DNA of 64,000 nucleotides from Mucilaginibacter lacusdianchii (GTDB taxonomy: Bacteria > Bacteroidota > Bacteroidia > Sphingobacteriales > Sphingobacteriaceae), in NCBI RefSeq assembly GCF_009770985.1, contig NZ_WSRW01000001.1, positions 62,001-126,000 of the forward strand, in the 5' to 3' direction. Positions 54,765 to 64,000 of this stretch are shown piece by piece. Numbering within the stretch: position 1 is the stretch's first letter; every line of letters starts with the position of its first letter. The notes under the pieces are model-generated. The model was given only the letters and a program-made list of their open reading frames with translations. It ran no database searches and was not told the DNA's origin. Position numbers and translations under genes: made by a program.

Positions 54765-55279
54765 GTTTGGGTTTGAATTAAAGGCTCGGCCAGCAACTGG
54801 GCAATGCGTCTTTTTAAACGACCGGCAGTTGGCTTGGTAAACGGATAAAAGAAATCGATCACCTCGCCGTTACGGTTAACCAAGTATTTATGAAAGTTCC
54901 ATAACGGAGCCGATTGCACTTTGCCATTCTCTTTTTTACTTCCTAAAAATTTGAATAACGGGTGTGCACCCTCTCCTTTTACTTTTACCTTACTAAAAAC
55001 CGGGAAATGAGCACCGAAGTTGATTTTACAAAACTTGCCAATAGATGATCCATCTAAAGGCTCCTGTTTACCAAAATCGTTTGATGGGAAAGCAAGTATC
55101 TCAAAGTCCTGCCCTTCAAATTCGTTCCTCAACTCTTCCAGCTGCTTTAGCTGTGGGGTAAATCCGCATTGCGAAGCGGTGTTAACAATTAGCAGAACTT
55201 TATCCCGGTAATTGCTTAAGTTAATTTCTTCACCGTTTAACTTTTGCACGTTAAAACGGTAAATACTGTTTTCGTCCAT
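54758..55279 (-). CDS. glutathione peroxidase-family thiol peroxidase
   Basis: 173 residues from ATG 55279; a GTG three codons earlier is also possible. C38 in VNTASQCGFTP is the peroxidatic cysteine, with FPSNDFGKQEP (resolving Gln) and LWNFHKYLV (Trp/Asn). No selenocysteine. In bacteria without glutathione such enzymes use thioredoxin or bacillithiol. It overlaps bshB1 by seven bases and follows a DUF4294 gene with only 8 bases between. Confidence 0.93.
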   Translation of the reverse strand: MDENSIYRFNVQKLNGEEINLSNYRDKVLLIVNTASQCGFTPQLKQLEELRNEFEGQDFEILAFPSNDFGKQEPLDGSSIGKFCKINFGAHFPVFSKVKVKGEGAHPLFKFLGSKKENGKVQSAPLWNFHKYLVNRNGEVIDFFYPFTKPTAGRLKRRIAQLLAEPLIQTQTC

Positions 55280-55287
55280 GTAATACA

Positions 55288-55899
55288 CTAATATCTGTTC
55301 GCATAATAACCGGCCTGCTGTAATATCGCCTCGATATCACGTTCCTGGTCCGGGTCATATGTCTCCTTCAAATTGTGGCCAAATATACGAGCTACAGATT
55401 GAAACATAAAAGCATGAAAACCACCTTTTAATTGTTTAGCCAATTCATAGCTGGTGGTTCCGGTTTCACGGTCAATCAATTTAATCAATATTTCGCCTTG
55501 TGTGATGGTCAGGTTTTTAACTTCACGATTAAATAATTCTTTTACATCCTTTTCGCAAGCCTTAATCATTTCCTTTTGCTTGTCTTTGTCAGATGTGGTA
55601 GCCAGGTTACGCTGCAACTGGCGGTATTTATCACCGGCCATACGTGCGTAAGGTATTACTTTATACACGTTATATTTTAAACGGTTGTAATTCCGGCGGT
55701 CGTCTTCACTGGCAAAAATGCGGGTATCTACTATCTTCACATCCTGCCCTACAATCCACGGAATCAATTCCCCCTCGTAATCTGTCAAGTATGTTTTAAT
55801 GGTATCATTTTTGCCCATCTTTGGATGAGGCAACTTGCTCTGGCAAACAGCGTGCCCCGCAATACAGCAAAGGAATAGCAAAAGCGTATAAATTTTCAT
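55288..55899 (-). CDS. DUF4294 protein
   Basis: 203 residues from ATG 55899 with a signal peptide (KIYTLLLFLCCIAGHAVC). The mature part is highly charged and helical: SEDDRRNYNRLKYNVYKVIPYAR and EGELIPWIV match DUF4294, a Bacteroidota family without known function. First gene of a tight minus-strand operon with the peroxidase and bshB1. Confidence 0.85.
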   Translation of the reverse strand: MKIYTLLLFLCCIAGHAVCQSKLPHPKMGKNDTIKTYLTDYEGELIPWIVGQDVKIVDTRIFASEDDRRNYNRLKYNVYKVIPYARMAGDKYRQLQRNLATTSDKDKQKEMIKACEKDVKELFNREVKNLTITQGEILIKLIDRETGTTSYELAKQLKGGFHAFMFQSVARIFGHNLKETYDPDQERDIEAILQQAGYYANRY

Positions 55900-56008
55900 A
55901 TATTTACTGTAACACAAAATTAACGCTATTTTTTGGTGTTTTTAATATAACCCACAAGAAAAATCATTTGTTGTAGGATTATGATAATTTGTTAACAAAT
56001 ACTTATAA

Positions 56009-58240
56009 ATGAAAGATTTAGTGATTGATCTGGAAGCAGAAAAAAACGAGATACTGAAAAGGTACCGGGCTTTGCTGCGCGCATCCAAATCAACCTTGCA
56101 AAAAGGCGATAAACGCATGATTAGAAAGGCCTTCGAAATAGCCGTTGAAAGCCATAAAGACATGCGCCGTAAATCGGGCGAGCCTTACATATACCATCCT
56201 ATCGCGGTAGCGCAAATTGCCGCCGAAGAAATTGGTTTAGGCACCACTTCTATAGTGTGCGCCCTGTTGCATGATGTGGTTGAAGATACTGATGTTACTC
56301 TGGAGGATATTGAAAGAGAGTTTGGTAAAAAGGTAGCTAAAATTATTGACGGCCTTACTAAAATATCAGGCGTTTTTGATACCAACAGCTCGCTGCAAGC
56401 CGAGAATTTTCGCAAAATGCTGCTTACGCTGGCAGACGATGTGCGAGTGATATTGATTAAACTGGCCGACCGCCTGCATAACATGCGCACCATGGAGTTC
56501 ATGCCGCGTGATAAGCAGCTAAAGCTATCATCCGAAACAGTGTACTTGTATGCGCCGCTTGCCCACCGGCTGGGGTTGTATGCCATAAAGTCAGAACTGG
56601 AAGATTTATCCATGAAGTACATGGAACGCGAAACTTACCAGTTTATTAAAAAGAAGCTGAATGAGAAGAAAGCAGAACGAGAAAAGTTTATTGCCGACTT
56701 CATTCAACCTGTGAAAAAAACCCTGGAAGGACAAGGATTGCATTCCGATTTATTTGGGCGACCTAAATCTATACACTCCATCTGGAACAAGATGAAGAAA
56801 AAGGCTATTCCTTTTGAAGAGGTGTATGATTTATTTGCAATACGTATTATACTGGACAGTACGCCCGAGACTGAAAAATCGGATTGCTGGAAAGCTTATT
56901 CTATCGTAACCGACCTATACCGGCCCAATCCCGACCGTTTGCGCGATTGGATTTCATCGCCGAAGGCTAATGGCTACGAGTCATTGCACACTACTGTGAT
57001 GGGTCCGCGTGGACAATGGGTGGAAGTGCAGATCCGTACCAAGCGAATGAATGAGATTGCCGAGAAAGGTTTTGCCGCACACTGGAAATACAAAGAGTCA
57101 TCAAGCGACAGCGGTTTAGACCAGTGGATACATAAGGTACGTGAACTGCTTCGTAACCCTGACAGCAATGCGCTCGACTTCTTGGACGATTTTAAGATGA
57201 ACCTTTTCTCGGATGAGATTTTCATTTTTACGCCCAAAGGTGCATTAATCCAGCTGCCATCAAATGCTACGGCGCTCGATTTCGCCTTCGAAATTCACTC
57301 TGATGTTGGTGCTACCTGTATTGGAGCCAAGGTAAACCATAAATTGGTGCCGCTAAGCTATAACCTGCAAAACGGCGATCAGGTAGAGATCATTACCTCG
57401 AGCAAGCAAACGCCTAAGGAAGACTGGCTTAACTTCGTAGTAACGGCTAAGGCCAAAGCCAAAATTAAATCTTCCTTAAAAGAAGAGAAACGCCGCATTG
57501 CCGAGGATGGTAAGGAGATTCTCGAGCGCAAGCTAAAATCTCTGAAGATTACTTACAACTCTGATAATATTCAGAAACTGACTTTGTACTTCAGGCTGCC
57601 TACTTCGCAGGATCTGTTCTACAATGTAGCCAAGGGCATCCTCGACCTGAAAGACCTGAAAGAATACCAGGCTTCCGAAAAAGTTGTTGAAAACAAGCCG
57701 CAGGATAAGATTGAGCAAGAACAAGTACAAAGCCTGCTGCGCAACATCAAAGCCAAAGACAGCGATATTTTGCTGATTGGCGAGGATATGCAAAAGATAG
57801 ACTACAAGCTGGCTTCGTGCTGTAACCCTATTCCGGGTGATGATGTGTTTGGGTTTATCACCGTGAGCGAGGGTATCAAGATACACCGTACCAACTGCCC
57901 TAACGCTGCCAAGCTAATGGCTAACTATGGTTACCGCATTGTGAAAGCCCGCTGGACTACCCAGCATGAACTAGCCTTTTTAACCGGCTTGCGCATTAAG
58001 GGTATTGATGATGTGGGTTTAATTAATAAGCTAACCACTGTTATATCCAACGACTTTAAAGTAAATATGCGCTCCATCACCGTAGATAGCGACAATGGTA
58101 TTTTTGAAGGAACCATTATGGTTTATGTGAACGACACCGAACACCTGGATAACCTCATTAAAAGGCTGAAACAGGTAAAAGGCATCACTTCCGTAACCCG
58201 CTTTGACTCCGCCTCGGCCGCATTTGAAAAGGCATCGTGA
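56009..58240 (+). CDS. relA/spoT: bifunctional (p)ppGpp synthetase/hydrolase (RelA/SpoT)
   Basis: 743 residues in the long RSH order. HD hydrolase (about 45-195) with YIYHPIAVAQI and ALLHDVVEDTD (intact HD) and LADRLHNMRTM. Synthetase with RPKSIHSIWNKMKKK, DLFAIRIIL and NGYESLHTTVMGPRG (catalytic Glu/Gly loop). TGS (about 390-450) with FTPKGALIQLP. Zinc-finger/helical region with ASCCNPIPGDD. ACT at the end (VNMRSITVDS). Both catalytic domains keep their key residues, so synthesis and hydrolysis are expected. It controls the stringent response. Confidence 0.96.
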   Translation: MKDLVIDLEAEKNEILKRYRALLRASKSTLQKGDKRMIRKAFEIAVESHKDMRRKSGEPYIYHPIAVAQIAAEEIGLGTTSIVCALLHDVVEDTDVTLEDIEREFGKKVAKIIDGLTKISGVFDTNSSLQAENFRKMLLTLADDVRVILIKLADRLHNMRTMEFMPRDKQLKLSSETVYLYAPLAHRLGLYAIKSELEDLSMKYMERETYQFIKKKLNEKKAEREKFIADFIQPVKKTLEGQGLHSDLFGRPKSIHSIWNKMKKKAIPFEEVYDLFAIRIILDSTPETEKSDCWKAYSIVTDLYRPNPDRLRDWISSPKANGYESLHTTVMGPRGQWVEVQIRTKRMNEIAEKGFAAHWKYKESSSDSGLDQWIHKVRELLRNPDSNALDFLDDFKMNLFSDEIFIFTPKGALIQLPSNATALDFAFEIHSDVGATCIGAKVNHKLVPLSYNLQNGDQVEIITSSKQTPKEDWLNFVVTAKAKAKIKSSLKEEKRRIAEDGKEILERKLKSLKITYNSDNIQKLTLYFRLPTSQDLFYNVAKGILDLKDLKEYQASEKVVENKPQDKIEQEQVQSLLRNIKAKDSDILLIGEDMQKIDYKLASCCNPIPGDDVFGFITVSEGIKIHRTNCPNAAKLMANYGYRIVKARWTTQHELAFLTGLRIKGIDDVGLINKLTTVISNDFKVNMRSITVDSDNGIFEGTIMVYVNDTEHLDNLIKRLKQVKGITSVTRFDSASAAFEKAS

Positions 58241-58346
58241 TATAGATACTAGAACCAAGAGCCAAGAAACAAGATATTAATATCATATAAGCATCATCTT
58301 GGCTCGTGGCTCTTGACTGTTGCTTCTTTATTATGGCGATAATTAC

Positions 58347-58354
58347 TAACTTTG
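58347..58354 (+). promoter_or_regulatory. -7 box TAACTTTG upstream of fur
   Basis: Exact TAnnTTTG match, 19 bases before the ATG. No Fur-box inverted repeat seen around it. Confidence 0.55.
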
Positions 58355-58373
58355 ATGCTTTAAGTATTGTACT

Positions 58374-58841
58374 ATGCCTCAACAAGAAACCATTGATATG
58401 GTTAAAAAAATTTTCGAGGCGTATCTCGAAAATAAAAGTCTAAGAAAAACTCCTGAGCGTTTTGCGATTCTCGAGGAAATATACTCGCGTAGCGATCACT
58501 TTGATGTGGAATCATTGTATATCCACATGAAAAACAAAAAGTACCGGGTAAGCCGGGCTACAGTTTACAACACCCTCGAATTGCTAGTATCGTGCGATTT
58601 GGTAACCAAGCACCAGTTTGGCAAAAACATGGCCCAGTTCGAAAAATCATACGGCTACAAACAGCACGATCATATTATTTGTATTGATTGCGGCAAGGTG
58701 GTAGAGTTTTGTGATCCGCGCATTCAGCAGATTCAAAGTATGATGGGTGATTTGTTAAAGTTCGATATCAAACACCATTCGCTCAATTTATATGGCAATT
58801 GCACCAAATTAAGAGAAGGGCATTGCGACAGAAAGATATAA
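58374..58841 (+). CDS. fur: Fur-family transcriptional regulator
   Basis: 155 residues. Winged-helix DNA-binding half with [22 protein letters not shown] and [14 protein letters not shown]. Metal/dimerisation half with [17 protein letters not shown] and [10 protein letters not shown]; the two cysteine pairs form the structural zinc site. The family includes Fur, PerR and Zur. Which metal or peroxide is sensed is not decidable here. Own promoter and terminator. Confidence 0.92.
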   Translation: MPQQETIDMVKKIFEAYLENKSLRKTPERFAILEEIYSRSDHFDVESLYIHMKNKKYRVSRATVYNTLELLVSCDLVTKHQFGKNMAQFEKSYGYKQHDHIICIDCGKVVEFCDPRIQQIQSMMGDLLKFDIKHHSLNLYGNCTKLREGHCDRKI

Positions 58842-58857
58842 GCATTGCTAAGTTGTA

Positions 58858-58904
58858 AATCCTTATCTATTTCAAAAGCAGAAACTTTGGAATAGATAAG
58901 GATT
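58858..58904 (+). terminator. terminator after fur
   Basis: 14-bp perfect stem (58858-58871 with 58891-58904), 19-nt loop, followed by a T-rich run. Confidence 0.75.
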
Positions 58905-58920
58905 GTTTATTTTATAATTA

Positions 58921-58928
58921 TACTTTTG
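58921..58928 (+). promoter_or_regulatory. -7 box TACTTTTG upstream of purA
   Basis: Exact TAnnTTTG match 127 bases before the ATG, so the purA leader would contain the palindromic repeat. Confidence 0.5.
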
Positions 58929-58953
58929 CAGCTTAAAAATTTAATCCTAACAC

Positions 58954-59040
58954 CGTCATTGCGAGGAACGAAGCAATCTCTGAACTTTGCCTTGACGTAC
59001 TCAAGTCTCCGCAGGAATTGCTTCGTTCCTGGCAATGACG
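58954..59040. repeat. palindromic repeat element in the purA leader
   Basis: Two 24-nt arms (58954-58977 and 59017-59040) pair with one mismatch around a 39-nt spacer. The arms contain GTCATTGCGAGGAACG. Element families with this GTCATTGCGAGG motif are scattered through many bacterial genomes. A related copy lies after purA. Confidence 0.8.
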
Positions 59041-59043
59041 TAA

Positions 59044-60336
<1,293 letters not shown>

Positions 60337-60340
60337 TCTT

Positions 60341-60427
60341 TGTCATGGCAAGTGTTAGCGTGGCAATCCCGTTGCTTATAAATAACACAACGAGATTACC
60401 ACAGCGTTATCACGCCTCGTAATGACA
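60341..60427. repeat. second palindromic repeat element, after purA
   Basis: Imperfect arms (60341-60374 and 60388-60427) share TGTCAT-like outer ends and TGG-AATC-CGTTG inner ends, with a 6-base length difference. The right arm complement starts TGTCATTACGAGGCG, like the element before purA. Confidence 0.65.
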
Positions 60428-60444
60428 ACATGATATAAATCTAC

Positions 60445-60470
60445 AAAAGGCCGGAAACATCCGGCCTTTT
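60445..60470 (+). terminator. Rho-independent terminator of purA
   Basis: AAAAGGCCGG and CCGGCCTTTT around a 6-nt loop, 25 bases before the pabB start. Confidence 0.88.
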
Positions 60471-60494
60471 GCTTTAAAGCACTATTTTTACCCC

Positions 60495-61763
60495 ATGATT
60501 TTTGAGATACAGGATACTGCCCAATTTAAACAGCAAGCCCTGCAATGGGCCGCTACGTTTGAAGTGGCCTGTTGCTTGGATTCGAATCATTTTAAGGATA
60601 AATACTCGCAATTTGACGCGTTGATTGCCGTTGGTGTCAGGGATGAAGTAACAGCAAATGCGGGTGATGCATTTTCACTCCTGCATAAATTCAGGCAACG
60701 TAATCCGGGTTGGATTACAGGCTTTTTGGGATATGACTTAAAAAACGAAGTTGAACAGTTATGGTCAACCAATGCCGACCACCTGCATTTTCCAGACTTA
60801 TATTTTTTTGCACCGCTTCACCTTATTGTAATTAAAGGTCAGCAAGTAGAAATCATTTCTGAGCAGGCCGATGAAGTACGTAGCTATATTGAACAACAAC
60901 CGCCTGTTAGCTCATCAACCGTTCAAAATATCCGATTACATTCCTGTTTTAAGCAGACAGATTATATAGAAACGTTTGAGCAAATTAAGCAACACATCCT
61001 TCGCGGCGATATCTATGTAACAAACTTTTGCCAGGAGTTTTTTGCTGAGGATGCAGACATTAACCCGGTACAAATATTTTCTGCGCTGAACCAAGTATCA
61101 CCCAACCCTTTCTCCTGTTTTTTTAAACACTACAATCAATACATTTTATGTGCCTCACCCGAGCGCTTTTTGGCCAAACGTGGTAATCAGCTTATATCAC
61201 AGCCTATAAAAGGCACAGCAAAACGCGGACATACGCCAGAGGAAGACGAAACCATCAAACACCAACTTCGGTACAACACCAAAGAACAGCAGGAAAATGT
61301 GATGATTGTAGATTTGGTACGTAACGATTTAACGAAATCGGCCAAACCAGGTACCGTACAAACCGATGAGCTGTTTGGCATTTACAGCTTTAAGCAAGTA
61401 CATCAAATGATATCGACCGTAACCTGCCAGCTGGATGAAGAGATAGATGCCGTTAGCGCTATCAAAAATACCTTCCCCATGGGTAGCATGACGGGCGCCC
61501 CTAAGCTACGCGCCATGCAGCTGATGGAACATTATGAGCGTAGCCGCCGTGGTGTTTACTCAGGTGCGATTGGTTATTTTAGCCCAACTAACGACTTCGA
61601 TTTTAATGTAGTTATACGCAGCATATTCTACAACGCATCTGATAAATACCTATCATTTCAGGTAGGCAGCGCCATAACCCATGATGCTGTTGCCGAGCAA
61701 GAGTACCAGGAATGTTTGTTAAAAGCCAAGGCTATTTTACAAGTATTGGGTGCTACGCTTTAA
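60495..61763 (+). CDS. pabB: aminodeoxychorismate synthase component I-type enzyme
   Basis: 422 residues of the chorismate-binding family. CASPERFLAKRGNQLISQPIKG, VDLVRNDLTKSAKPG, GSMTGAPKLRAMQLM and YSGAIGYFSP are its motifs. The PIKG lysine marks PabB (4-amino-4-deoxychorismate) rather than anthranilate synthase, which usually has Ala at that site. PabB needs a glutaminase (PabA) and a lyase (PabC); neither is adjacent, although a class IV aminotransferase is 11 kb upstream. Its end overlaps the convergent YqjF gene by 11 bases. Confidence 0.9.
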   Translation: MIFEIQDTAQFKQQALQWAATFEVACCLDSNHFKDKYSQFDALIAVGVRDEVTANAGDAFSLLHKFRQRNPGWITGFLGYDLKNEVEQLWSTNADHLHFPDLYFFAPLHLIVIKGQQVEIISEQADEVRSYIEQQPPVSSSTVQNIRLHSCFKQTDYIETFEQIKQHILRGDIYVTNFCQEFFAEDADINPVQIFSALNQVSPNPFSCFFKHYNQYILCASPERFLAKRGNQLISQPIKGTAKRGHTPEEDETIKHQLRYNTKEQQENVMIVDLVRNDLTKSAKPGTVQTDELFGIYSFKQVHQMISTVTCQLDEEIDAVSAIKNTFPMGSMTGAPKLRAMQLMEHYERSRRGVYSGAIGYFSPTNDFDFNVVIRSIFYNASDKYLSFQVGSAITHDAVAEQEYQECLLKAKAILQVLGATL

Positions 61764-62475
61764 ACTTTCGTGCCACCCTAACCACCACGTCAGATCCTTT
61801 GGCAAAAAAAGCCGAGTATGGTTGCTTTAGAAAGGGCTCAAACTGCTTACCATACAAGCTTGCCACGTCTGCCTCAAACACAGAACCTATTACGGGCGAT
61901 ACCTGCCAGGCTATATGTTCTACTGCGTATTCTAAAGTGGTGTTGGCGTTAATCTGATTATATCCCCAGTAATGTTCAAATATAAACTCCTCGGGGCTGG
62001 CTGGGTCAATATCCACAAACTCATTGCTAATGGTAGCGCCTAATTTGTTCCACTGGCCGTTTAATTTCCATTCATACAAATATTGGGTATGCCCATTTGC
62101 ATCGGGCACCACAGAATGCCGCATAGGTAATGCTTTATAATGCTCGTTGTACAAATTGTTGGCAATGATTGGAATAATAAACTTAGGCACAAGTTCGCTA
62201 ATAAACACAGCTCCCCGCTTCCACTCCTTGCCGTCAAAATGTTTTACATAAAAGCGCAGGTTTACCTCTTCAAAGTCAGCATGCCATGGCCAGCGAACGC
62301 CTAGCACCCGCGTATCCAAGAACATAAAGCCAACCATGCTTACCAGCGCTTTGCCTTGCCATAAGTCAAGCTCGGTTGCCGCTGGCAGGTAAGGCTTTAG
62401 TATCTCAGGGTCAACCTCATAGTTAAGCATAATGAGGTCGTGCCATTTGGCTTCCAGAAACTTAATTTTTGCCAT
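61753..62475 (-). CDS. YqjF/DUF2071 family protein
   Basis: 240 residues. KWHDLIMLNYEVDPEILKPYLPA, STGFMF-like VSMVGFMFLDTRVLG and EEVNLRFYVKH match the acetoacetate-decarboxylase-like YqjF/DUF2071 fold. Function unknown. The ATG follows directly on the T-run of a hairpin behind the M48 peptidase gene, leaving no room for a ribosome-binding site. Confidence 0.85.
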   Translation of the reverse strand: MAKIKFLEAKWHDLIMLNYEVDPEILKPYLPAATELDLWQGKALVSMVGFMFLDTRVLGVRWPWHADFEEVNLRFYVKHFDGKEWKRGAVFISELVPKFIIPIIANNLYNEHYKALPMRHSVVPDANGHTQYLYEWKLNGQWNKLGATISNEFVDIDPASPEEFIFEHYWGYNQINANTTLEYAVEHIAWQVSPVIGSVFEADVASLYGKQFEPFLKQPYSAFFAKGSDVVVRVARKFKA

Positions 62476-62482
62476 AAAAAAA

Positions 62483-62502
62483 TCCCGCTTTTAAGGGCGG
62501 GA
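62483..62502 (-). terminator. terminator between M48 peptidase and YqjF genes
   Basis: Minus strand: TCCCGC and GCGGGA around an 8-nt loop, then seven T bases that run directly into the ATG of the next gene. It fills most of the 34-base intergenic gap. Confidence 0.75.
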
Positions 62503-62509
62503 AATTTAG

Positions 62510-63310
62510 TTATCTTTTGTAAAACTTCATAGCCTCGGGCAAACGTGCCTGTATATCGGCAATGCGTCGTTCGTCAGACGGGTGAGTACTCAAAAATTCG
62601 GGTTGAGACTGACCATTGCTTTGCGCCGCCATGCGCTGCCAAAAAGATACTGCGGCATGCGGGTCATAACCTGCCATTGCCATAAAAGTTAATCCTAAAC
62701 GGTCGGCCTCCGATTCCTGACTACGGCCATAATGCAATAGCGCCAATTGGCTGCCAGTACCGTAAAGCTGACTAGTCAGTTTAACCAGTGGCGATGTAGC
62801 ATTGTTAGCGGCTACACCAACGGCTGTGCCTAAGCCTTGGGCTACATATTCTTGTGAAATACGTTCTGCTGAGTGACGGGCAATAGCGTGGCCAATTTCG
62901 TGCCCCATTACCGTAGCTAGGCCAGCGTCATCTTTTGTAATAGGCAAAATACCACTGTATACTGCCACTTTACCACCTGGCATACACCAAGCGTTTACTT
63001 CTTTACTCTGTATCAGGTTAAATTCCCACTGGAAGTTGTACTGATCGCCATAACCATTTTGGCTTAAATAACGCTGTATAGCAGCCGCCAGTTGATTACC
63101 TACACGCTTTACCCGTGCGGCATCAGTAGTATTGGCTATAACTGTGGTTTTAGGATCTGTTAATAACTGCCGGTAGCTTTGTGCAGCCGACTGGTTTACT
63201 TGTGCATCGCTAACCGCTAAAAATTGCTTACGACCAGTTAACGGTACAGTGTTACACGAAAAAAATACAAATGCGGCTACTAGAGCCAGTAATAGTTTTG
63301 ATGCTTTCAT
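62510..63310 (-). CDS. M48-family lipoprotein metallopeptidase
   Basis: 266 residues, lipobox FVFFSCNT. MGHEIGHAIARHSAERIS is the zinc motif (HExxH) with the downstream ligand in SESEADRLGLTFMA (approximate EADRLG). FLSTHPSDERRI is the conserved tail of the LoiP/BepA-like periplasmic M48 group. It is expected to act in outer-membrane protein quality control. Single gene with its own terminator, 22 bases after plsY. Confidence 0.9.
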   Translation of the reverse strand: MKASKLLLALVAAFVFFSCNTVPLTGRKQFLAVSDAQVNQSAAQSYRQLLTDPKTTVIANTTDAARVKRVGNQLAAAIQRYLSQNGYGDQYNFQWEFNLIQSKEVNAWCMPGGKVAVYSGILPITKDDAGLATVMGHEIGHAIARHSAERISQEYVAQGLGTAVGVAANNATSPLVKLTSQLYGTGSQLALLHYGRSQESEADRLGLTFMAMAGYDPHAAVSFWQRMAAQSNGQSQPEFLSTHPSDERRIADIQARLPEAMKFYKR

Positions 63311-63332
63311 AAATAATAGGTTGTGTAAATAT

Positions 63333-63983
63333 TTAAGCAGCAGCCTTACTTTTAAACAAGTTCACTTTTGATTCTTTGCCTTTTAACAACCGCTCAATGT
63401 TTTTTTGATGCGTTACCAGTATCAGCACACAAATACACATTCCGTATATAATTACCGATTTAATATATACCGGAAATATAAACGTTACGCCGATTGGATA
63501 CATAAAACCGGCGACAATAGAACTTAGCGACACATATCTGGTTATCAATAAAACAACTACAAACACCAGCACACAAAGCAATGCTGCCTGCAAGTTTACA
63601 GCCAAAACCATTCCAAACAAACTAGCTATACCTTTACCGCCCCTAAAACCTGCAAATACCGGAAACAAATGCCCCATTACGGCAGTAACGCCCAAAGCCA
63701 GTTCATAATTAATGAACGCAGCCGAGTGATGGTTACCAGTTGTAGAAACCCCTATCAGGTAAGCCAGGTTAGTGGCCGTCCAGCCTTTTAAAATATCAAT
63801 CAGCATTACGGGTATACCTGCTTTTTTGCCTAATACCCTAAAGGTGTTGGTAGCGCCGGCGTTACCACTGCCATATTCACGAACATCTATTCCGTAAAAG
63901 GCCTGTCCAATCCAAACTGCAGTTGGAATAGAGCCAAATAAGTAAGCCAATATCAGAACAAGAACAGAGTAGATTGAAATCAT
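63333..63983 (-). CDS. plsY: glycerol-3-phosphate acyltransferase PlsY
   Basis: 216 residues, five or so transmembrane helices. GSIPTAVWIGQ, GSGNAGATNTFRVLGKKAG and FRGGKGIASLFG are the three conserved PlsY motifs. It acylates glycerol-3-phosphate using acyl-phosphate from PlsX in the inner membrane. The start lies 17 bases from the window edge, so its promoter is outside. The gene is complete. Confidence 0.95.
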   Translation of the reverse strand: MISIYSVLVLILAYLFGSIPTAVWIGQAFYGIDVREYGSGNAGATNTFRVLGKKAGIPVMLIDILKGWTATNLAYLIGVSTTGNHHSAAFINYELALGVTAVMGHLFPVFAGFRGGKGIASLFGMVLAVNLQAALLCVLVFVVVLLITRYVSLSSIVAGFMYPIGVTFIFPVYIKSVIIYGMCICVLILVTHQKNIERLLKGKESKVNLFKSKAAA

Positions 63984-64000
63984 TTCAGCACAATAATACT

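Overview
The window looks like ordinary chromosome from a Bacteroidota bacterium, most likely Sphingobacteriaceae (Mucilaginibacter/Pedobacter-like). This rests on lineage-typical families (DUF4294, DUF3810, BshB1, MnmD, NamZ/DUF1343, PorT-like barrels with an anti-sigma-like N-terminus, GumN/TraB lipid-side proteins), on repeated matches to the Bacteroidota -7 promoter box TAnnTTTG, and on a dihydroceramide-desaturase homologue that suits a sphingolipid maker. Coding sequence is mid-GC with short spacers. No rRNA, tRNA, CRISPR array or insertion sequence was recognised.

Layout. 0-5.5 kb: a GT39-type glycosyltransferase and a very large secreted TraB/GumN protein. 5.7-8.2 kb: an AT-rich accessory patch with a DUF5808 gene and a coupled DUF262-HEPN gene pair (candidate defence/toxin module). 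8.2-13.7 kb: small barrel protein, an endonuclease III-like AP lyase next to an abasic-site-crosslinking SRAP protein, a lipoprotein, a frame-disrupted methyltransferase and two metallo-beta-lactamase-fold hydrolases. 13.8-17.7 kb: a five-PAS histidine kinase with two single-domain response regulators. 17.8-21.3 kb: an outer-membrane barrel protein with a kinase-like middle region, and a PAP2 phosphatase. 21.4-28.1 kb: a minus-strand operon HD-PycTM fusion / ppk1 / SdiA-regulated-like lipoprotein / GAF protein, followed by a DUF47 (PhoU-like) gene.

29-41 kb: DUF3810 protease-like membrane protein, beta-propeller protein, FrnE-type oxidoreductase, sphingolipid-type desaturase, esterase, penicillin-acylase-family hydrolase, MBL-rhodanese fusion with mnmD, an Anabaena-sensory-rhodopsin-transducer homologue and mazG. 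41-48.4 kb: lipoprotein, ECF sigma factor with a membrane-anchored barrel partner, LolC/E-type permease, NamZ, fmt and a DUF3050 protein. 48.4-49 kb is a gene-free repeat-like stretch. 49-64 kb: class IV aminotransferase (possible pabC) with rluD, a PLP deaminase, lysine 6-transaminase, a bacillithiol/peroxidase operon, relA/spoT, fur, purA (flanked by palindromic repeats), pabB, YqjF, an M48 lipoprotein peptidase and plsY.

Most genes are housekeeping. The parts most worth a second look are the DUF262-HEPN pair, the HD-PycTM/ppk1 operon, the kinase-like domain fused to an outer-membrane barrel, the eukaryote-like sphingolipid desaturase, the AP lyase/SRAP pairing, and the cases where the -7 box sits almost on the start codon, which suggests leaderless transcripts.
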